A stretch of DNA of 55,213 bases from an uncultured Planctomyces sp. (GCA_937904325.1 CALGTK010000133.1:1-55213); one strand, 5' to 3'; numbered from the stretch's first letter, positions 1 to 9,441 are shown. A program made the numbers and translations. Notes: a model not told the origin generated them from the sequence alone.

Positions 1-47
1 ACAAATGGGCACCAATCCCCGACAGTATTCGTGCTTATTCCTGTCAA

Positions 48-1643
48 TTAACGGTTCTTTTTTACCAGGACACCAGTCATGTCCCGTGCTGTTGAATCGG
101 CAAGTCCAGTTTCCGGATAACTGATCTTTGAAGGGACGACGATCGCGACCCCGATACGAACTGGAGCAAGTTCCGCCGCGGTATGAGATTCAAGCGCTAA
201 CGGCGTCGCAAAACGAGTGTTCGGAAAACGGCGAACGATGCTTTCCTGGTAGTCACTGTCTCCTTCGAATTTCGTCCAGACAATAACTCCGCCACGCTGA
301 TTCATTTCCTGATCGGTGACCCACGGATTGATCGACTCATCCAAGTCTGCAAACACGCTGGCAGAATTTTTACCGTAGAAAGCGACATTTGCCGCTTCCC
401 ACCACGAACCACCGACAATCTCAAGAGACTCGCCCGTGGCCTGGTGGTACAATTTATCCACTTCCGCCGCGAGTTCTCGACCTGGAAAATGGATTCGCGA
501 TGCTTTACCACGGACGTGTGGTAAAGCGCAGTTACGGCCGGCAAAAACAAGAGCAACCAGACCAGCACAAATGGCGCTGCGCATCAGTGTCTGGCGAATC
601 GTTTCCCGGTTAAGATTGAGCTGAAGGAAAAACAAGAGGGCGACGCCAGAGTACGACCACATCGCCGTACCCCACATCGATTGAATTCGCACGCCCAGTA
701 GCAACCCGACGATCTCGACGAGAATGAACGGTCCAAACGCAAACCAGATGAGAAAGTCGCGATTGAAGCGATCTTCGGCAGTCTCAAGTTTTCGGAACTT
801 CCAGCGAAAGCCGATCAACGGAACAGCCAGGATCAACATCGGCAGAACGGCTCCGGCTTGAGCGGCCGCGAACTTCAGTGGAAGAATGAAGTGCGACGAC
901 CATTCGTGCTCGCTGCCCGAACGGTTCAGAAAGTAGCTGACCGTCGGAAAGTCGTTATTGAACAGCCAGACGACATGCGGAGAGAATACCGCCAGAGCAG
1001 CGATCAGGCACGCTGCCGGTCCTGGAGTTTTCCAGCACTTTCGGCCGGCTGGATGGATGACAGAAAATGCCGCCATCACGATTGCCAGGATCGCTGTGTC
1101 ATACTTGCTGAGCATGCCCAGCCCCAGACACACGCCGGCCAGACTCCACGCCGATAATTGCTGCCGCTTGACGCCACGATAGACAAAGAGAATCGTCAGA
1201 GTCCACCACACTCGAGACGTCACGTTGTTGTTGAACTCGGTCGTCGTGAAATTATAGTAGTAGCATCCTTCGAGCAGAGCGACAGCCAGCACTCCAGTTA
1301 TGTTGCCCCGCATCTCGCGGCCGATCTGAAATGCTCCCCAGAAACAGCCAAGCGTCGCAAACTGACAAAGCACGTATGTCGGCCAAACGTCGCTGGTGCT
1401 GAACGAGCAGGAAAACTCAGCCAGCCAGGCCGGTAGCGGCGGATGTTTGTAGTAGCCGGGCTGCCATTCGTGCCCCCAGTAAATCATCTCCAGGGTATCG
1501 AGTGGCGCATTCGGCTGAGTAAGAACGGGAAGGATTGTCCACAACGTGGCATGACATAATGCAAAGAGCATAAAGCAGCGAACTGGGTATCGTTCGAGAA
1601 AACCCGCAGCGTCATTTGGGGCGGTATGCAATGTCGCATCCAT
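48..1643 (-). CDS. GT39/ArnT-like membrane glycosyltransferase
   Basis: Predicted polytopic GT-C glycosyltransferase of the PMT_2 (GT39) family, which moves a sugar from a polyprenyl-phosphate donor onto a lipid or glycan on the outer face of the inner membrane. An N-terminal membrane segment is followed by a loop containing Asp49 in PLDTLEMIYWG, the usual place of the catalytic acidic residue, and then the YYKHPPLPAWL motif (about 64-74) typical of ArnT-like enzymes. Several hydrophobic helices follow. The frame stays open to 1862, but that would overlap the upstream glycosyltransferase by over 150 bases. The ATG at 1643, preceded by AAGG at about 11 bases, gives a normal 531 residues. The neighbouring DPM1-like GT2 could make its lipid-linked donor, as ArnC does for ArnT. 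The acceptor is unknown. Confidence 0.85.
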   Translation of the reverse strand: MDATLHTAPNDAAGFLERYPVRCFMLFALCHATLWTILPVLTQPNAPLDTLEMIYWGHEWQPGYYKHPPLPAWLAEFSCSFSTSDVWPTYVLCQFATLGCFWGAFQIGREMRGNITGVLAVALLEGCYYYNFTTTEFNNNVTSRVWWTLTILFVYRGVKRQQLSAWSLAGVCLGLGMLSKYDTAILAIVMAAFSVIHPAGRKCWKTPGPAACLIAALAVFSPHVVWLFNNDFPTVSYFLNRSGSEHEWSSHFILPLKFAAAQAGAVLPMLILAVPLIGFRWKFRKLETAEDRFNRDFLIWFAFGPFILVEIVGLLLGVRIQSMWGTAMWSYSGVALLFFLQLNLNRETIRQTLMRSAICAGLVALVFAGRNCALPHVRGKASRIHFPGRELAAEVDKLYHQATGESLEIVGGSWWEAANVAFYGKNSASVFADLDESINPWVTDQEMNQRGGVIVWTKFEGDSDYQESIVRRFPNTRFATPLALESHTAAELAPVRIGVAIVVPSKISYPETGLADSTARDMTGVLVKKNR

Positions 1644-1708
1644 GCGCAACAAAACCTTGTCTATCGTCTTGCGAAATTCAATCCTCGGGACGACCGATAC
1701 GCCACCAG

Positions 1709-2605
1709 TCAAGCTGTCCTGCGAAGTGGTTCCACCAGCTCTGAAGCGTCTACCACCACTCGGTAATTCGGCGACTGTTCCTGAATGACGTTGCCGAACT
1801 CTTGATGATCCAGCATCAGCCGTTCTTTGACTTTTCCCGGAAAGACACGATACCGCAAGCACAGATCGGTCAGTTCGACGGTCGCTCGCAGAAAGTCCGT
1901 CATGCGCAGACGAGACCCGGGGATTTCGTACCAGGCATCAACCGGGAATTCATACAGAGTCTTCTGAACAGGCAGGCCGCCAGTTGATTTCAGCAGAACA
2001 TCGAGTCGCGCGAGGATCTCAACATCAAAGATCCATCGCGAACTGAACGGTCGAGCGAGAATAGTATCCAGCATCACCCCTGTCCGAAACATCTTAGCGC
2101 CGCAGAGTGCGTCTCGAATTCCAACACCAACTGCAGCCGCACTCGATGCAGAAAACAGTTTTCCGGTCTGACGCCGAATAGCATCGCGATCAATCGTATG
2201 GCCCATCAACGGAAGCCGCGTGCCCCAGACGACTTCGACATTAGAATGTTTCGTAAGCACGTCAAGAAAGGCCGAAATCGTGCCCAGCGGTGTTGCCAAA
2301 TCCGCATCCCAGAATGCAATCGCTGAAAAATCACGTTGAGCGGCCCACCGCATTCCCTGACGAACGGCCTCCGCTTTTCCGCAGTTCACATCCATCCGCA
2401 GAACACTGACTGACGAACCGGCCCTTTCACTGACAGCCTGAGCTGACTGCAACGTGGCATCGGTGCTTCCGTCGTCGACAAAGATCAGCTCGATGTCGTC
2501 GGTATCACAAACGAATTCGGCAAATACATCAACATTCAGCCGGTCCGCTTCGTTGAAGCACGGTACGACAACAGCGCATGTGACTGGTTTGAAGGGAAAC
2601 TTCAT
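1709..2605 (-). CDS. DPM1/ALG5-like family 2 glycosyltransferase
   Basis: GT-A fold glycosyltransferase of the polyprenyl-phosphate hexose synthase type. The N-terminus has the nucleotide-binding start VVPCFNEADRL (about 13-23), then FVDDGSTDAT (about 42-51), a GKAEAVRQGM helix (about 76-85), and a DAD metal site at 100-102. Those are the standard landmarks of dolichol- or undecaprenyl-phosphate sugar synthases. There are no C-terminal membrane helices, so it is the soluble DPM1-like form. It lies directly upstream of the GT39 gene on the same strand, about 65 bases apart, which suggests it supplies the lipid-linked sugar that the GT39 enzyme transfers. The sugar cannot be read from the sequence. 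Confidence 0.88.
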   Translation of the reverse strand: MKFPFKPVTCAVVVPCFNEADRLNVDVFAEFVCDTDDIELIFVDDGSTDATLQSAQAVSERAGSSVSVLRMDVNCGKAEAVRQGMRWAAQRDFSAIAFWDADLATPLGTISAFLDVLTKHSNVEVVWGTRLPLMGHTIDRDAIRRQTGKLFSASSAAAVGVGIRDALCGAKMFRTGVMLDTILARPFSSRWIFDVEILARLDVLLKSTGGLPVQKTLYEFPVDAWYEIPGSRLRMTDFLRATVELTDLCLRYRVFPGKVKERLMLDHQEFGNVIQEQSPNYRVVVDASELVEPLRRTA

Positions 2606-3011
2606 GACTCGGTCTCAGTTAAAGTTTGGTCGGGGCGTAATGCGGTCGGAGAGTAATCGACGGAACCTCAATCCGGTGAGTGGGCCTATCAGGTTTATAG
2701 TTGCGAATTTTAAAACGCCGCAATGTCAGCTGAATCGATGGACCGCCCTCTCGGGCGAAATTGCAAGATCTGCAGCACAGTTAATCGTTTATGAGAATTC
2801 CGCGAGAAGCCGCGCGGCGATGACTCGCCTGGTTTTGACAGCAATGCTCTGGAAGCCAGGTACGTCTTGACCGATTTCTAGGATTCCCGATACCGTCAGC
2901 TCCCGTCTGCTCAGCATCGGTTCTCTGCCTCTGAGCTGTAAAATACCGGATCAGCGTTGCGCCGCTCGCTTCCCGCCCCGGCACAATTCCGAAGATGAAA
3001 ACTAACTGGCG
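2606..3011. other. divergent intergenic region
   Basis: About 400 bases separate the minus-strand GT2 gene from the plus-strand WaaP-like kinase. It must carry the promoters of both transcripts. I saw no convincing ORF, RNA gene or strong hairpin. An AT-rich patch near 2695-2715 is the only compositional feature noted. Confidence 0.5.
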
Positions 3012-3923
3012 ATGAGCAAAATCACCGAAACGGTCTGGCCTCATGGCTTTGCGGAATTGGATGAAGGCCGGATGAAGGTGCACCCGGGTCTCGTCAGCCA
3101 TTTTCGAGCACAAGGCTGGCACACGCTCGACGACGTTCTGCGGGATTCAGACGTCAGCGTCACCGAAGAACGCGATATTAGAGACAACTGCACAGTCGTG
3201 CTGCAGAACGAGGAGTCGGCTGACCACATCCGAGTTTATCTGAAACGACACCGGGATCAGCGGAGACCGCACGAGGCGGCTGCAGAAGCCGACGCGGTGG
3301 AGACATGTCGCAAAGCCGGTGTCGCCTGCATGAGCATCGCGGCTGTCGGGCAGCGACCGGTGGGACATCAATCCGGCGCATCAGACGGCGATTGGCACTC
3401 GTTTTTCATGAGCGTCGAGATCGGTGACGGGAAGTCGGCCTATCACAAGGCGGCCGAATTCAGCTCACTTCCGGCTGACGATCGCGAACGGGGATTGACT
3501 GGTCTACTGAGCGAAATCGCCAGCGTGATGGTGCAGCTGCATGGCTCCCGGCTGTTCCACCGAGACTGCTATCTGCAGCATTTCATTCTGGAATCTTCCG
3601 ACGATGCAAAACCGTCAGTAAGGCTGATCGACCTGCAGGGCACGAGGCAGCTGTCCGGAACCAAAGCGGTCTACGCTCAGATCAAGGATCTGGAACACCT
3701 CGCTCATTCCATGCGCGGCCTCGGCTTGAGCAACGACGAAATTCAGGCATGGTATCGAATTTACTTTGGCCAGCTCGCCGGACAGAATTCTTCAGCAGCA
3801 ACTCGAATATTGATCAGAAATGCCGTCGTTCTGCGAGGAGTCTGGCGACGTCAGAAAAACGGAATCAGCCGCTTGAAGAGAATCTGTAAGGGACTTCTGA
3901 GACCCGCCTCAGTTGCGACTTGA
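3012..3923 (+). CDS. WaaP/InaA-like lipopolysaccharide core kinase
   Basis: Small eukaryotic-type kinase fold related to WaaP, KdkA and InaA, which phosphorylate heptose or Kdo in the inner core of lipopolysaccharide at the cytoplasmic face of the inner membrane. Visible landmarks are a putative ATP-binding lysine in VYLKRH (Lys78), a downstream glutamate in ADAVETC (about 97), the catalytic-loop motif HRDCYLQHF (183-191, matching HRDxYxxHF of the family), and the metal-binding IDLQG (206-210) in place of DFG. The length of 303 is slightly longer than WaaP. It is the first gene on the plus strand of the polysaccharide locus, which fits a role in lipid A-core modification. The exact acceptor is inferred from family only. 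Confidence 0.82.
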   Translation: MSKITETVWPHGFAELDEGRMKVHPGLVSHFRAQGWHTLDDVLRDSDVSVTEERDIRDNCTVVLQNEESADHIRVYLKRHRDQRRPHEAAAEADAVETCRKAGVACMSIAAVGQRPVGHQSGASDGDWHSFFMSVEIGDGKSAYHKAAEFSSLPADDRERGLTGLLSEIASVMVQLHGSRLFHRDCYLQHFILESSDDAKPSVRLIDLQGTRQLSGTKAVYAQIKDLEHLAHSMRGLGLSNDEIQAWYRIYFGQLAGQNSSAATRILIRNAVVLRGVWRRQKNGISRLKRICKGLLRPASVAT

Positions 3924-3959
3924 AATTTTGACTCCGGCAGGCAACAGCCGGCGATCAGT

Positions 3960-4502
3960 CAATATTCCACACGCCGGCCAGGACACAATGTCCCGGTCCA
4001 ATTTTACGGGCAACCATGCGACATGGACACGATCATGGCGCTGGCTGGAAAACACGGTCTGGACGTTGTCGAGGACTGCGCTCAGGCCATCGGAGTCAAA
4101 TGGGAAGGCAAAGCAGTCGGTTCGTTCGGCGATACCGGCTGCTTCAGCTTCTTCCCGAGTAAGAATCCTGGAGCGGTCGCAACCAGCCAGAACGCACCGA
4201 ACGCGAACCTCACGACCGTTTATCACCAGTTCGCAGTGCAGATCGAAAATCGCGGCCAAATTCAACAGTCGCTGTCTCAGGCAGGCGTCAGCTCGGTCGT
4301 CTACTACCCCGTGCCGCTGCACCTGCAGAGGGTGTACGCGAATCCTGGTCACTCGGCCGGCAGCTTCTCCGTTGCTGAGCAGGCCCGCACATGGTGTCGA
4401 AGCCTGCCGATGTTTCCACACAGGACTGACGAGCAGATTCAGACGTCGGCCACCCCTCGTATCGAAGCTGTCTTCGAATCCCGAACCAGCGTTGCCGCAT
4501 GA
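3960..4502 (+). pseudogene. decayed DegT/DnrJ/EryC1 aminotransferase remnant
   Basis: Remnant of a PLP-dependent sugar aminotransferase. The open frame begins without a start codon near 3960. It reads through PVQFYGQPCDMD and DVVEDCAQAIG to the PLP-lysine loop CFSFFPSKNPGA. It then jumps straight to the C-terminal part, VYHQFAV, the SSVVYYPVPLHLQ motif and RSLPMFPHRTDEQI. In intact DegT proteins more than a hundred residues separate those blocks, so an internal deletion has occurred, and the N-terminal third is missing too. The reading frame is still open, and an ATG at 4023 could start a 159-residue product, but it could not fold as an aminotransferase. It sits between the kinase and rfbF and suggests the locus once handled an amino sugar. 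Confidence 0.85.
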
Positions 4503-4633
4503 CCGGTGTGATCTGCTCAGGCCCGACCGGGAACGCAGATCCAACTGACCGGCTTATCTGCCCTTGTGGCTATCTTCATCGCAAATTATCCTCCTCTGAC
4601 CTTCGATGGACCGAAGCGGCACGACCTCGCTGC

Positions 4634-4651
4634 ATACTGATTGGTCAGTAT
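4634..4651. repeat. perfect 7-bp inverted repeat upstream of rfbF
   Basis: ATACTGA and TCAGTAT flank a four-base loop (TTGG), about 75 bases before the rfbF start codon. No T-run follows, so it is not a typical intrinsic terminator. It could be an operator or a leader hairpin for the deoxysugar operon. The function is unknown. Confidence 0.45.
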
Positions 4652-4724
4652 TGGCTGCTTAGATGTCCGATTCGATGAGCTGAATTCAGTTATCAAGAGC
4701 CTGACGCCAGCAAGGAAGCGTAAT

Positions 4725-5543
4725 ATGCGAGTTGTTATTCTCGCGGGTGGCATGGGTACACGTCTCCAGGAAGAGACCACCGTTCGCCCGAAACCGATGG
4801 TTGAAATCGGTGGCAAGCCGATTCTCTGGCACATCATGAAGCACTACGCTCATCATGGATGCGACGATTTTCACATCGCCCTGGGTTACATGGGCGACTA
4901 CATCAAGAACTACTTTCTCAATCAGTACAACCTCAGTGGCGACCTGACAATCGACTTCTCGAAGGGGATGGTCAGTCGCGAAGATCGTGAAACCGAGGAC
5001 TGGTCGGTCAAGCTGATCGACACCGGCCTGCACTCGATGACGGGCGGCCGACTGCTTCGTCTGAAACGCTGGCTTGGGGATGAAACATTTTTGCTGACCT
5101 ACGGTGATGGAGTCAGCAATGTCGACATCACTGAATTGCTGGCTTTCCATAAAACTCATGGCAAGCTTGCGACAATGACCGCCGTTCGCCCGCCCGCTCG
5201 CTTCGGCGGACTCGTAATAAACGGCGACATCGTCGAAAACTTCACGGAAAAACCAATCACCGGTGAGGGCTGGATCAACGGCGGATTTCTTATTCTTGAA
5301 CCGGGCGTATTCGATTTCCTGAAGACCGATGCCTGCAGTCTGGAATCAGACGCGTTGACTCAAATTGCGGCTGGCGGACAGCTTGTCGCGTACCGGCACG
5401 ACGATTTCTGGCAGTGCATGGACACGCTTCGTGATAAGAACTACCTCGAAGGCCTGTGGCAGTCGGACAACGCTCCCTGGAAAACCTGGAACGACAACAA
5501 TGAGGCACGTTTGCAACTGATGCCTCAAAACAAAGCGGCATAG
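4725..5543 (+). CDS. rfbF: glucose-1-phosphate cytidylyltransferase
   Basis: Makes CDP-glucose from CTP and alpha-D-glucose 1-phosphate, the first committed step to CDP-deoxysugars. The N-terminus carries the nucleotidyltransferase signature AGGMGTRLQEET (7-18) followed by RPKPM (21-25). The protein then continues with the RfbF-specific blocks HIALGYMGDYIKNYF and GDGVSNVDI. The 272 residues are close to the usual length of about 257. The frame is open from 4641, but the ATG at 4725 has the strong Shine-Dalgarno AAGGA about 8 bases upstream and starts exactly at the conserved MRVVILAGG. rfbG follows after a gap of about 80 bases, and both steps are cytoplasmic. Confidence 0.96.
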   Translation: MRVVILAGGMGTRLQEETTVRPKPMVEIGGKPILWHIMKHYAHHGCDDFHIALGYMGDYIKNYFLNQYNLSGDLTIDFSKGMVSREDRETEDWSVKLIDTGLHSMTGGRLLRLKRWLGDETFLLTYGDGVSNVDITELLAFHKTHGKLATMTAVRPPARFGGLVINGDIVENFTEKPITGEGWINGGFLILEPGVFDFLKTDACSLESDALTQIAAGGQLVAYRHDDFWQCMDTLRDKNYLEGLWQSDNAPWKTWNDNNEARLQLMPQNKAA

Positions 5544-5621
5544 TCAGAGCCGGTTCCGACCGGCCAGGAAGCTTTGAAATATCAGTTAGCCGGTGGAAAC
5601 CGGCCCGCTTTGGGGGGAACC

Positions 5622-6662
5622 ATGGACGGAACCATCAATCAGGATTTCTGGCGAGATCGTCGAGTCTTCGTCACCGGCGCCACTGGCCTGGTCGGAGGCT
5701 GGCTTGTTCGACGTCTGCTAGAAGCGGAAGCCGACGTTGTCTGCCTGGTCCGCGACTGGACTCCGCAATGCGAGCTTGTTACCAGCCGCATGATCGATCG
5801 GGTGACCGTCGTCCGAGGCGACATCTGCGACCAGAATGTGCTTGAACGGGCGCTCGGCGAATTCGAAGTCGAAACGGTGATGCACCTGGCGGCGCAGTCG
5901 ATCGTGGGCATCGCAAACCGCAACCCCGGCTCAACATTTGAAGCCAATATTGGTGGCACATGGAAGCTGCTGGATGCCTGCCGGCGAAGCCCGAAAGTCA
6001 AACAGATCATCACAGCATCATCTGACAAAGCCTACGGTGATGCCCCGGTTCTGCCGTACAGAGAAGACACGCCCCTGAATGGTCAGCACCCGTACGATGT
6101 CAGCAAATCGTGCAGCGACCTGCTCGCTCAGACGTATGCCAAATCGTACGGCTCGCCCGTCTGCATTACTCGTTGTGGTAATTTCTACGGCGGCGGCGAT
6201 TTCAACTGGAATCGAATTGTTCCAGGCACCATTCGATCGTTGCTGCGTGGTCAGCAACCGCTGATCCGTTCGGATGGCTCGTTCATTCGCGACTACTTTT
6301 TTGTTGAAGACGGAGCCGCGGCGTACATGCATCTGGCAGAGCAGTTGGCCGAGAAGCCGGAACTCGCTGGCGAAGCGTTCAATCTTTCGAACGAGATCCA
6401 GATGTCAGTGCTGGACCTCGTGGCGAAGATCGCCGACGTGATGGGGACGGACCTCGAACCTGTGGTGCTCGGCGAGGCTTCCAACGAAATCAAACACCAG
6501 TATCTCGATGCCGCCAAAGCGCGCGATCTGCTCGATTGGCAGCCTCTTTTCACGCTGGAAGAAGGACTTTCCAGGACAATCGCATGGTACAAAAATTATC
6601 TCACAGCGAATCAGCAGACTGCGAATCCATTGAATGTCGTGCCTGTGGCAAAGTCGGCTTGA
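5622..6662 (+). CDS. rfbG: CDP-glucose 4,6-dehydratase
   Basis: Short-chain dehydrogenase/reductase that converts CDP-glucose to CDP-4-keto-6-deoxyglucose. The NAD-binding motif GATGLVGG lies at 19-26. The dehydratase active-site block SSDKAYG is at 133-139, and the catalytic Tyr158 and Lys162 are in YDVSK. The overall length of 346 is normal for RfbG. The ATG at 5622, just after a GGGGGG purine tract, is preferred to the earlier in-frame start at 5574, because it places the Rossmann fold at the usual distance. The 3' end overlaps the next methyltransferase gene by 79 bases in another frame, which suggests translational coupling. Confidence 0.95.
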   Translation: MDGTINQDFWRDRRVFVTGATGLVGGWLVRRLLEAEADVVCLVRDWTPQCELVTSRMIDRVTVVRGDICDQNVLERALGEFEVETVMHLAAQSIVGIANRNPGSTFEANIGGTWKLLDACRRSPKVKQIITASSDKAYGDAPVLPYREDTPLNGQHPYDVSKSCSDLLAQTYAKSYGSPVCITRCGNFYGGGDFNWNRIVPGTIRSLLRGQQPLIRSDGSFIRDYFFVEDGAAAYMHLAEQLAEKPELAGEAFNLSNEIQMSVLDLVAKIADVMGTDLEPVVLGEASNEIKHQYLDAAKARDLLDWQPLFTLEEGLSRTIAWYKNYLTANQQTANPLNVVPVAKSA

Positions 6663-7846
6663 CGCCGGTTCTGTCGCTGGGTGAAACGCCACTGGCCAAT
6701 CGCCTGCTGACTGACGAACAACTCGATACCCCCGAACCCACCTGGCCGCTCGATCTGGCATGGTGTCCTGCGTGCGCGCTCGTCCAGATCACTGAGACTG
6801 TGCCACCGGAGACGCTGTTTTCGGACTATGCGTACTTCTCGTCGTTCTCGGACACAATGGTGGCGCACGCGCAGTCGATCGCACAGCGTCTGATGTCCGA
6901 CCGGGAACTCGGTGCGGAGAGTCTCGTCGTCGAAGTCGCCAGCAACGATGGCTATCTTCTGCAGTGGTACCGTGAAGCTGGTGTCCCGGTCCTTGGCATT
7001 GAGCCAGCACAGAACATTGCGAAAGTCGCGAGAGAAGAACGCGACATCCCGACGATCTCTGAGTTTTTCGGAAAAGATGTAGCCAAACGGCTCGCCAGCG
7101 ATGGTCAACGCGCGGACGTCATTCACGCGAACAATGTCCTCGCCCATGTGGCAGACCTGAATGGCGTCGTCGCTGGCTTTCGCGAGATGCTCAAGCCGAA
7201 CGGAGTCGCCGTCGTCGAGTGTCCTTACCTCAAGGACCTTATCGATCACGTCGAATTCGACACGATCTATCACGAGCACCTTTGCTATTTTTCCCTGACG
7301 GCGCTGGATCGACTCTTTAGAAGCCACGACCTGGAAATCGTTCACGTCGAGCGACTCGAAATTCATGGTGGATCTATTCGAATTCACGCCACGCCACCTG
7401 GAGCCGAACCTGTTCGCGAGTCGGTAAGGTCGTTACTCGCCGAGGAATCCAAGTGGGTCGACAACTCCGAGTCGTATGCGAGTTTCGGAACACGCGTCGA
7501 GAACCTGCAAAAAACGCTGGTCGGGCTACTTGAAAAACTCAAATCAGACGGCAAGCGAGTCGCAGTTTACGGTGCTTCGGCCAAGGGCAGCACGCTGCTG
7601 AACTTCTTCGGCATCGGCAAAGACCAGATCGACTACGTCGTCGACCGCAGCACAGTCAAGCAGGGCCACTACACGCCTGGAACTCACTTGAAGATTTACG
7701 ATCCAGAGCGTCTCACCGAAGACCAACCGGATTACTGCCTGTTACTCACATGGAACTTCGCTGAAGAGATTCTGCAGCAACAGCAACAGTTCCGAGACCA
7801 GGGCGGCCAGTTCATTATTCCAATTCCCGAAGTGCGGGTCGCTTGA
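6584..7846 (+). CDS. zinc-finger sugar C-methyltransferase (TylC3-like)
   Basis: SAM-dependent methyltransferase of the Methyltransf_13/Methyltransf_14 architecture used for C-3 methylation of NDP-4-keto-deoxyhexoses, for example TylCIII in mycarose synthesis. The N-terminal zinc-binding domain has Cys18, Cys21, Cys61 and Cys64 in CRAC and CPAC. The SAM-binding motif [10 protein letters not shown] is at about 117-126. The C-terminal Rossmann-like domain contains [10 protein letters not shown] and ends with IIPIPEVRV, as in the family. The gene starts inside rfbG (ATG at 6584), and no later start would keep the first zinc pair. Placed directly after rfbF-rfbG, it probably methylates CDP-4-keto-6-deoxyglucose or a derivative. 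The position methylated is inferred from relatives. Confidence 0.9.
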   Translation: MVQKLSHSESADCESIECRACGKVGLTPVLSLGETPLANRLLTDEQLDTPEPTWPLDLAWCPACALVQITETVPPETLFSDYAYFSSFSDTMVAHAQSIAQRLMSDRELGAESLVVEVASNDGYLLQWYREAGVPVLGIEPAQNIAKVAREERDIPTISEFFGKDVAKRLASDGQRADVIHANNVLAHVADLNGVVAGFREMLKPNGVAVVECPYLKDLIDHVEFDTIYHEHLCYFSLTALDRLFRSHDLEIVHVERLEIHGGSIRIHATPPGAEPVRESVRSLLAEESKWVDNSESYASFGTRVENLQKTLVGLLEKLKSDGKRVAVYGASAKGSTLLNFFGIGKDQIDYVVDRSTVKQGHYTPGTHLKIYDPERLTEDQPDYCLLLTWNFAEEILQQQQQFRDQGGQFIIPIPEVRVA

Positions 7847-7859
7847 GAGATCATTCGTC

Positions 7860-8408
7860 GTGAAATTTCTCCCCACGAAATTTGATTCGGCCTGGCTGAT
7901 CGAAGCCGATCGTCACGAAGACGAACGAGGATTCTTTGCGCGGACCTGGTGCCAGCGGGAATTTAAAGAGTACGGGCTCAATCCAGACCTGGTTCAGTGC
8001 AACATTTCGTACAACAGCAAACAAGGGACGCTAAGAGGAATGCACTTCCAGACGGCTCCCTATGAGGAAGCCAAGCTGATCCGGTGCACGACGGGATCAA
8101 TTTATGACGTCATCGTCGATCTGCGACCACACTCACCAACATACATGAACTGGCAGGGATTCGAGTTGTCGGCAGAAAATCGGAGCATTTTGTATGTTCC
8201 TGAGGGAGCAGCGCACGGATTTGTGACGCTCGAACCTAACAGCGAGGTCTTCTATCAGATGTCGCGAGTGTACGAGCCCGAAGCCTCGTCCGGATTCCTT
8301 TGGAAGGATGAGAAGATCGCGATTGACTGGAAGTATCCAGTTAAAATCGTTTCAGACCGAGACTCGAATTTACCGTCGTTTAACACACTCATTCAATCAG
8401 CGGCTTGA
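7860..8408 (+). CDS. RfbC-like NDP-4-keto-6-deoxyhexose 3,5- or 5-epimerase
   Basis: Cupin-fold epimerase of the RmlC family. The general base His62 is in GTLRGMHFQ, the DLR block is at 87-89, GAAHGF follows at about 116-121, and the active-site tyrosine is Tyr132 in VFYQMS. The 182 residues match RmlC length. It uses a GTG start at 7860, 14 bases after the methyltransferase stop. Because the upstream genes make a CDP sugar rather than dTDP-glucose, the substrate is probably a CDP-4-keto-6-deoxyhexose, and the enzyme may epimerise only C-5 if C-3 is already methylated, as in mycarose pathways. Classical dTDP-rhamnose synthesis is less likely because rmlA, rmlB and rmlD are absent here. Confidence 0.88.
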   Translation: MKFLPTKFDSAWLIEADRHEDERGFFARTWCQREFKEYGLNPDLVQCNISYNSKQGTLRGMHFQTAPYEEAKLIRCTTGSIYDVIVDLRPHSPTYMNWQGFELSAENRSILYVPEGAAHGFVTLEPNSEVFYQMSRVYEPEASSGFLWKDEKIAIDWKYPVKIVSDRDSNLPSFNTLIQSAA

Positions 8409-8450
8409 ACGGAAACTCCAGAGAGACCGGCCAACAGCAGCGAGGCAGAA

Positions 8451-9398
8451 TTGCAGACTCACGGCGACCACCATGTGAAACGTGTCCTGGTAACTGGCGC
8501 GACAGGATTCCTCGGACGGCATACGTTGCCATTCATGACCGAGTTGGGCTACGACGTCCACATCGTTTCCAGACATTCGAATCTGAATCAGCCAAAAGTC
8601 ACGGCTCACTGTTGCGACATTTTGGACCCGATGAAATCGACGCAACTACTGGACAAAGTAAGACCGTCCCATTTGCTTCATCTGGCTTGGTGTACGGAGC
8701 CAAAGACTTTCTGGAACACTTCGGACAATCTCCGCTGGTTCAGTGCATCAACTCATCTGTTTTCGTCGTTCGTCAAATTCGGTGGACACCGCATCGTTGG
8801 CTGCGGCAGCTGCGCCGAATACGAGTGGGTCGACGGCCGTGTCTGCCATGAACGGAGCACGCCGACCAGACCTGCAAGCAACTATGGCCGTGCCAAGTTG
8901 TCGACCGGCAACTGGCTTGACACTTTCGCCACGGCGAATGGGATCAGCGCAGCATGGCCACGAATCTTCTACCTTTTCGGCCCCTGGGGACACGAACAGC
9001 GAATGCCTGGATGCATTATCGACGCACTTCTCGACAATCGGCCGGCGAAGTGCTCAAGTGGAACGCAAGCTCGAGACTACATCTACATCACAGATGCAGC
9101 GATAGCGTTGGCAACTTTGCTGGAGAGCCCGGTTGAAGGGCCAGTCAATATCGCGACGGGACAACCAGTACAAATCCTCAAGATCGCGGAGCAAACCGCG
9201 GAGCTCCTGAATCGCCGCCATTTGCTACACGTTGGGGCGTTGCCCGATTCACCGGTGAATAACCCCAACTGGCTGGCCGCCGACGTTACTCGGCTGCGGG
9301 AAGAGGTTGGCATCATCCCACGTGTCAATCAGAATGAAGGTTTGCAGCATACGATCAACTGGTGGAAACACGCCCGACAATCACGTGCCGCATCGTAA
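8451..9398 (+). CDS. NAD(P)-dependent sugar epimerase/4-ketoreductase
   Basis: Extended short-chain dehydrogenase/reductase. The Rossmann motif GATGFLG is at 16-22, and the catalytic Tyr145/Lys149 pair is in NYGRAKL. A likely role is the final C-4 reduction (or an epimerisation) of the CDP-4-keto sugar made by the preceding genes. Two starts are possible. TTG at 8451 has GAGG five bases upstream. GTG at 8475 gives the more family-like N-terminus MKRVLVTGATG but has no visible ribosome binding site. It follows the epimerase after about 40 bases and continues the operon. The exact reaction cannot be read from sequence. Confidence 0.85.
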   Translation: MQTHGDHHVKRVLVTGATGFLGRHTLPFMTELGYDVHIVSRHSNLNQPKVTAHCCDILDPMKSTQLLDKVRPSHLLHLAWCTEPKTFWNTSDNLRWFSASTHLFSSFVKFGGHRIVGCGSCAEYEWVDGRVCHERSTPTRPASNYGRAKLSTGNWLDTFATANGISAAWPRIFYLFGPWGHEQRMPGCIIDALLDNRPAKCSSGTQARDYIYITDAAIALATLLESPVEGPVNIATGQPVQILKIAEQTAELLNRRHLLHVGALPDSPVNNPNWLAADVTRLREEVGIIPRVNQNEGLQHTINWWKHARQSRAAS

Positions 9399-9441
9399 TC
9401 TGTGACTCAGTAAAGATTCGAAACCCAACAAAAGGTCTGAC

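Noticed and set aside
3909-4548. Long frames on both strands over the aminotransferase remnant
   Set aside because: They are shadows of the DegT frame in other phases and have no domain similarity. The DegT motifs identify the real coding frame.
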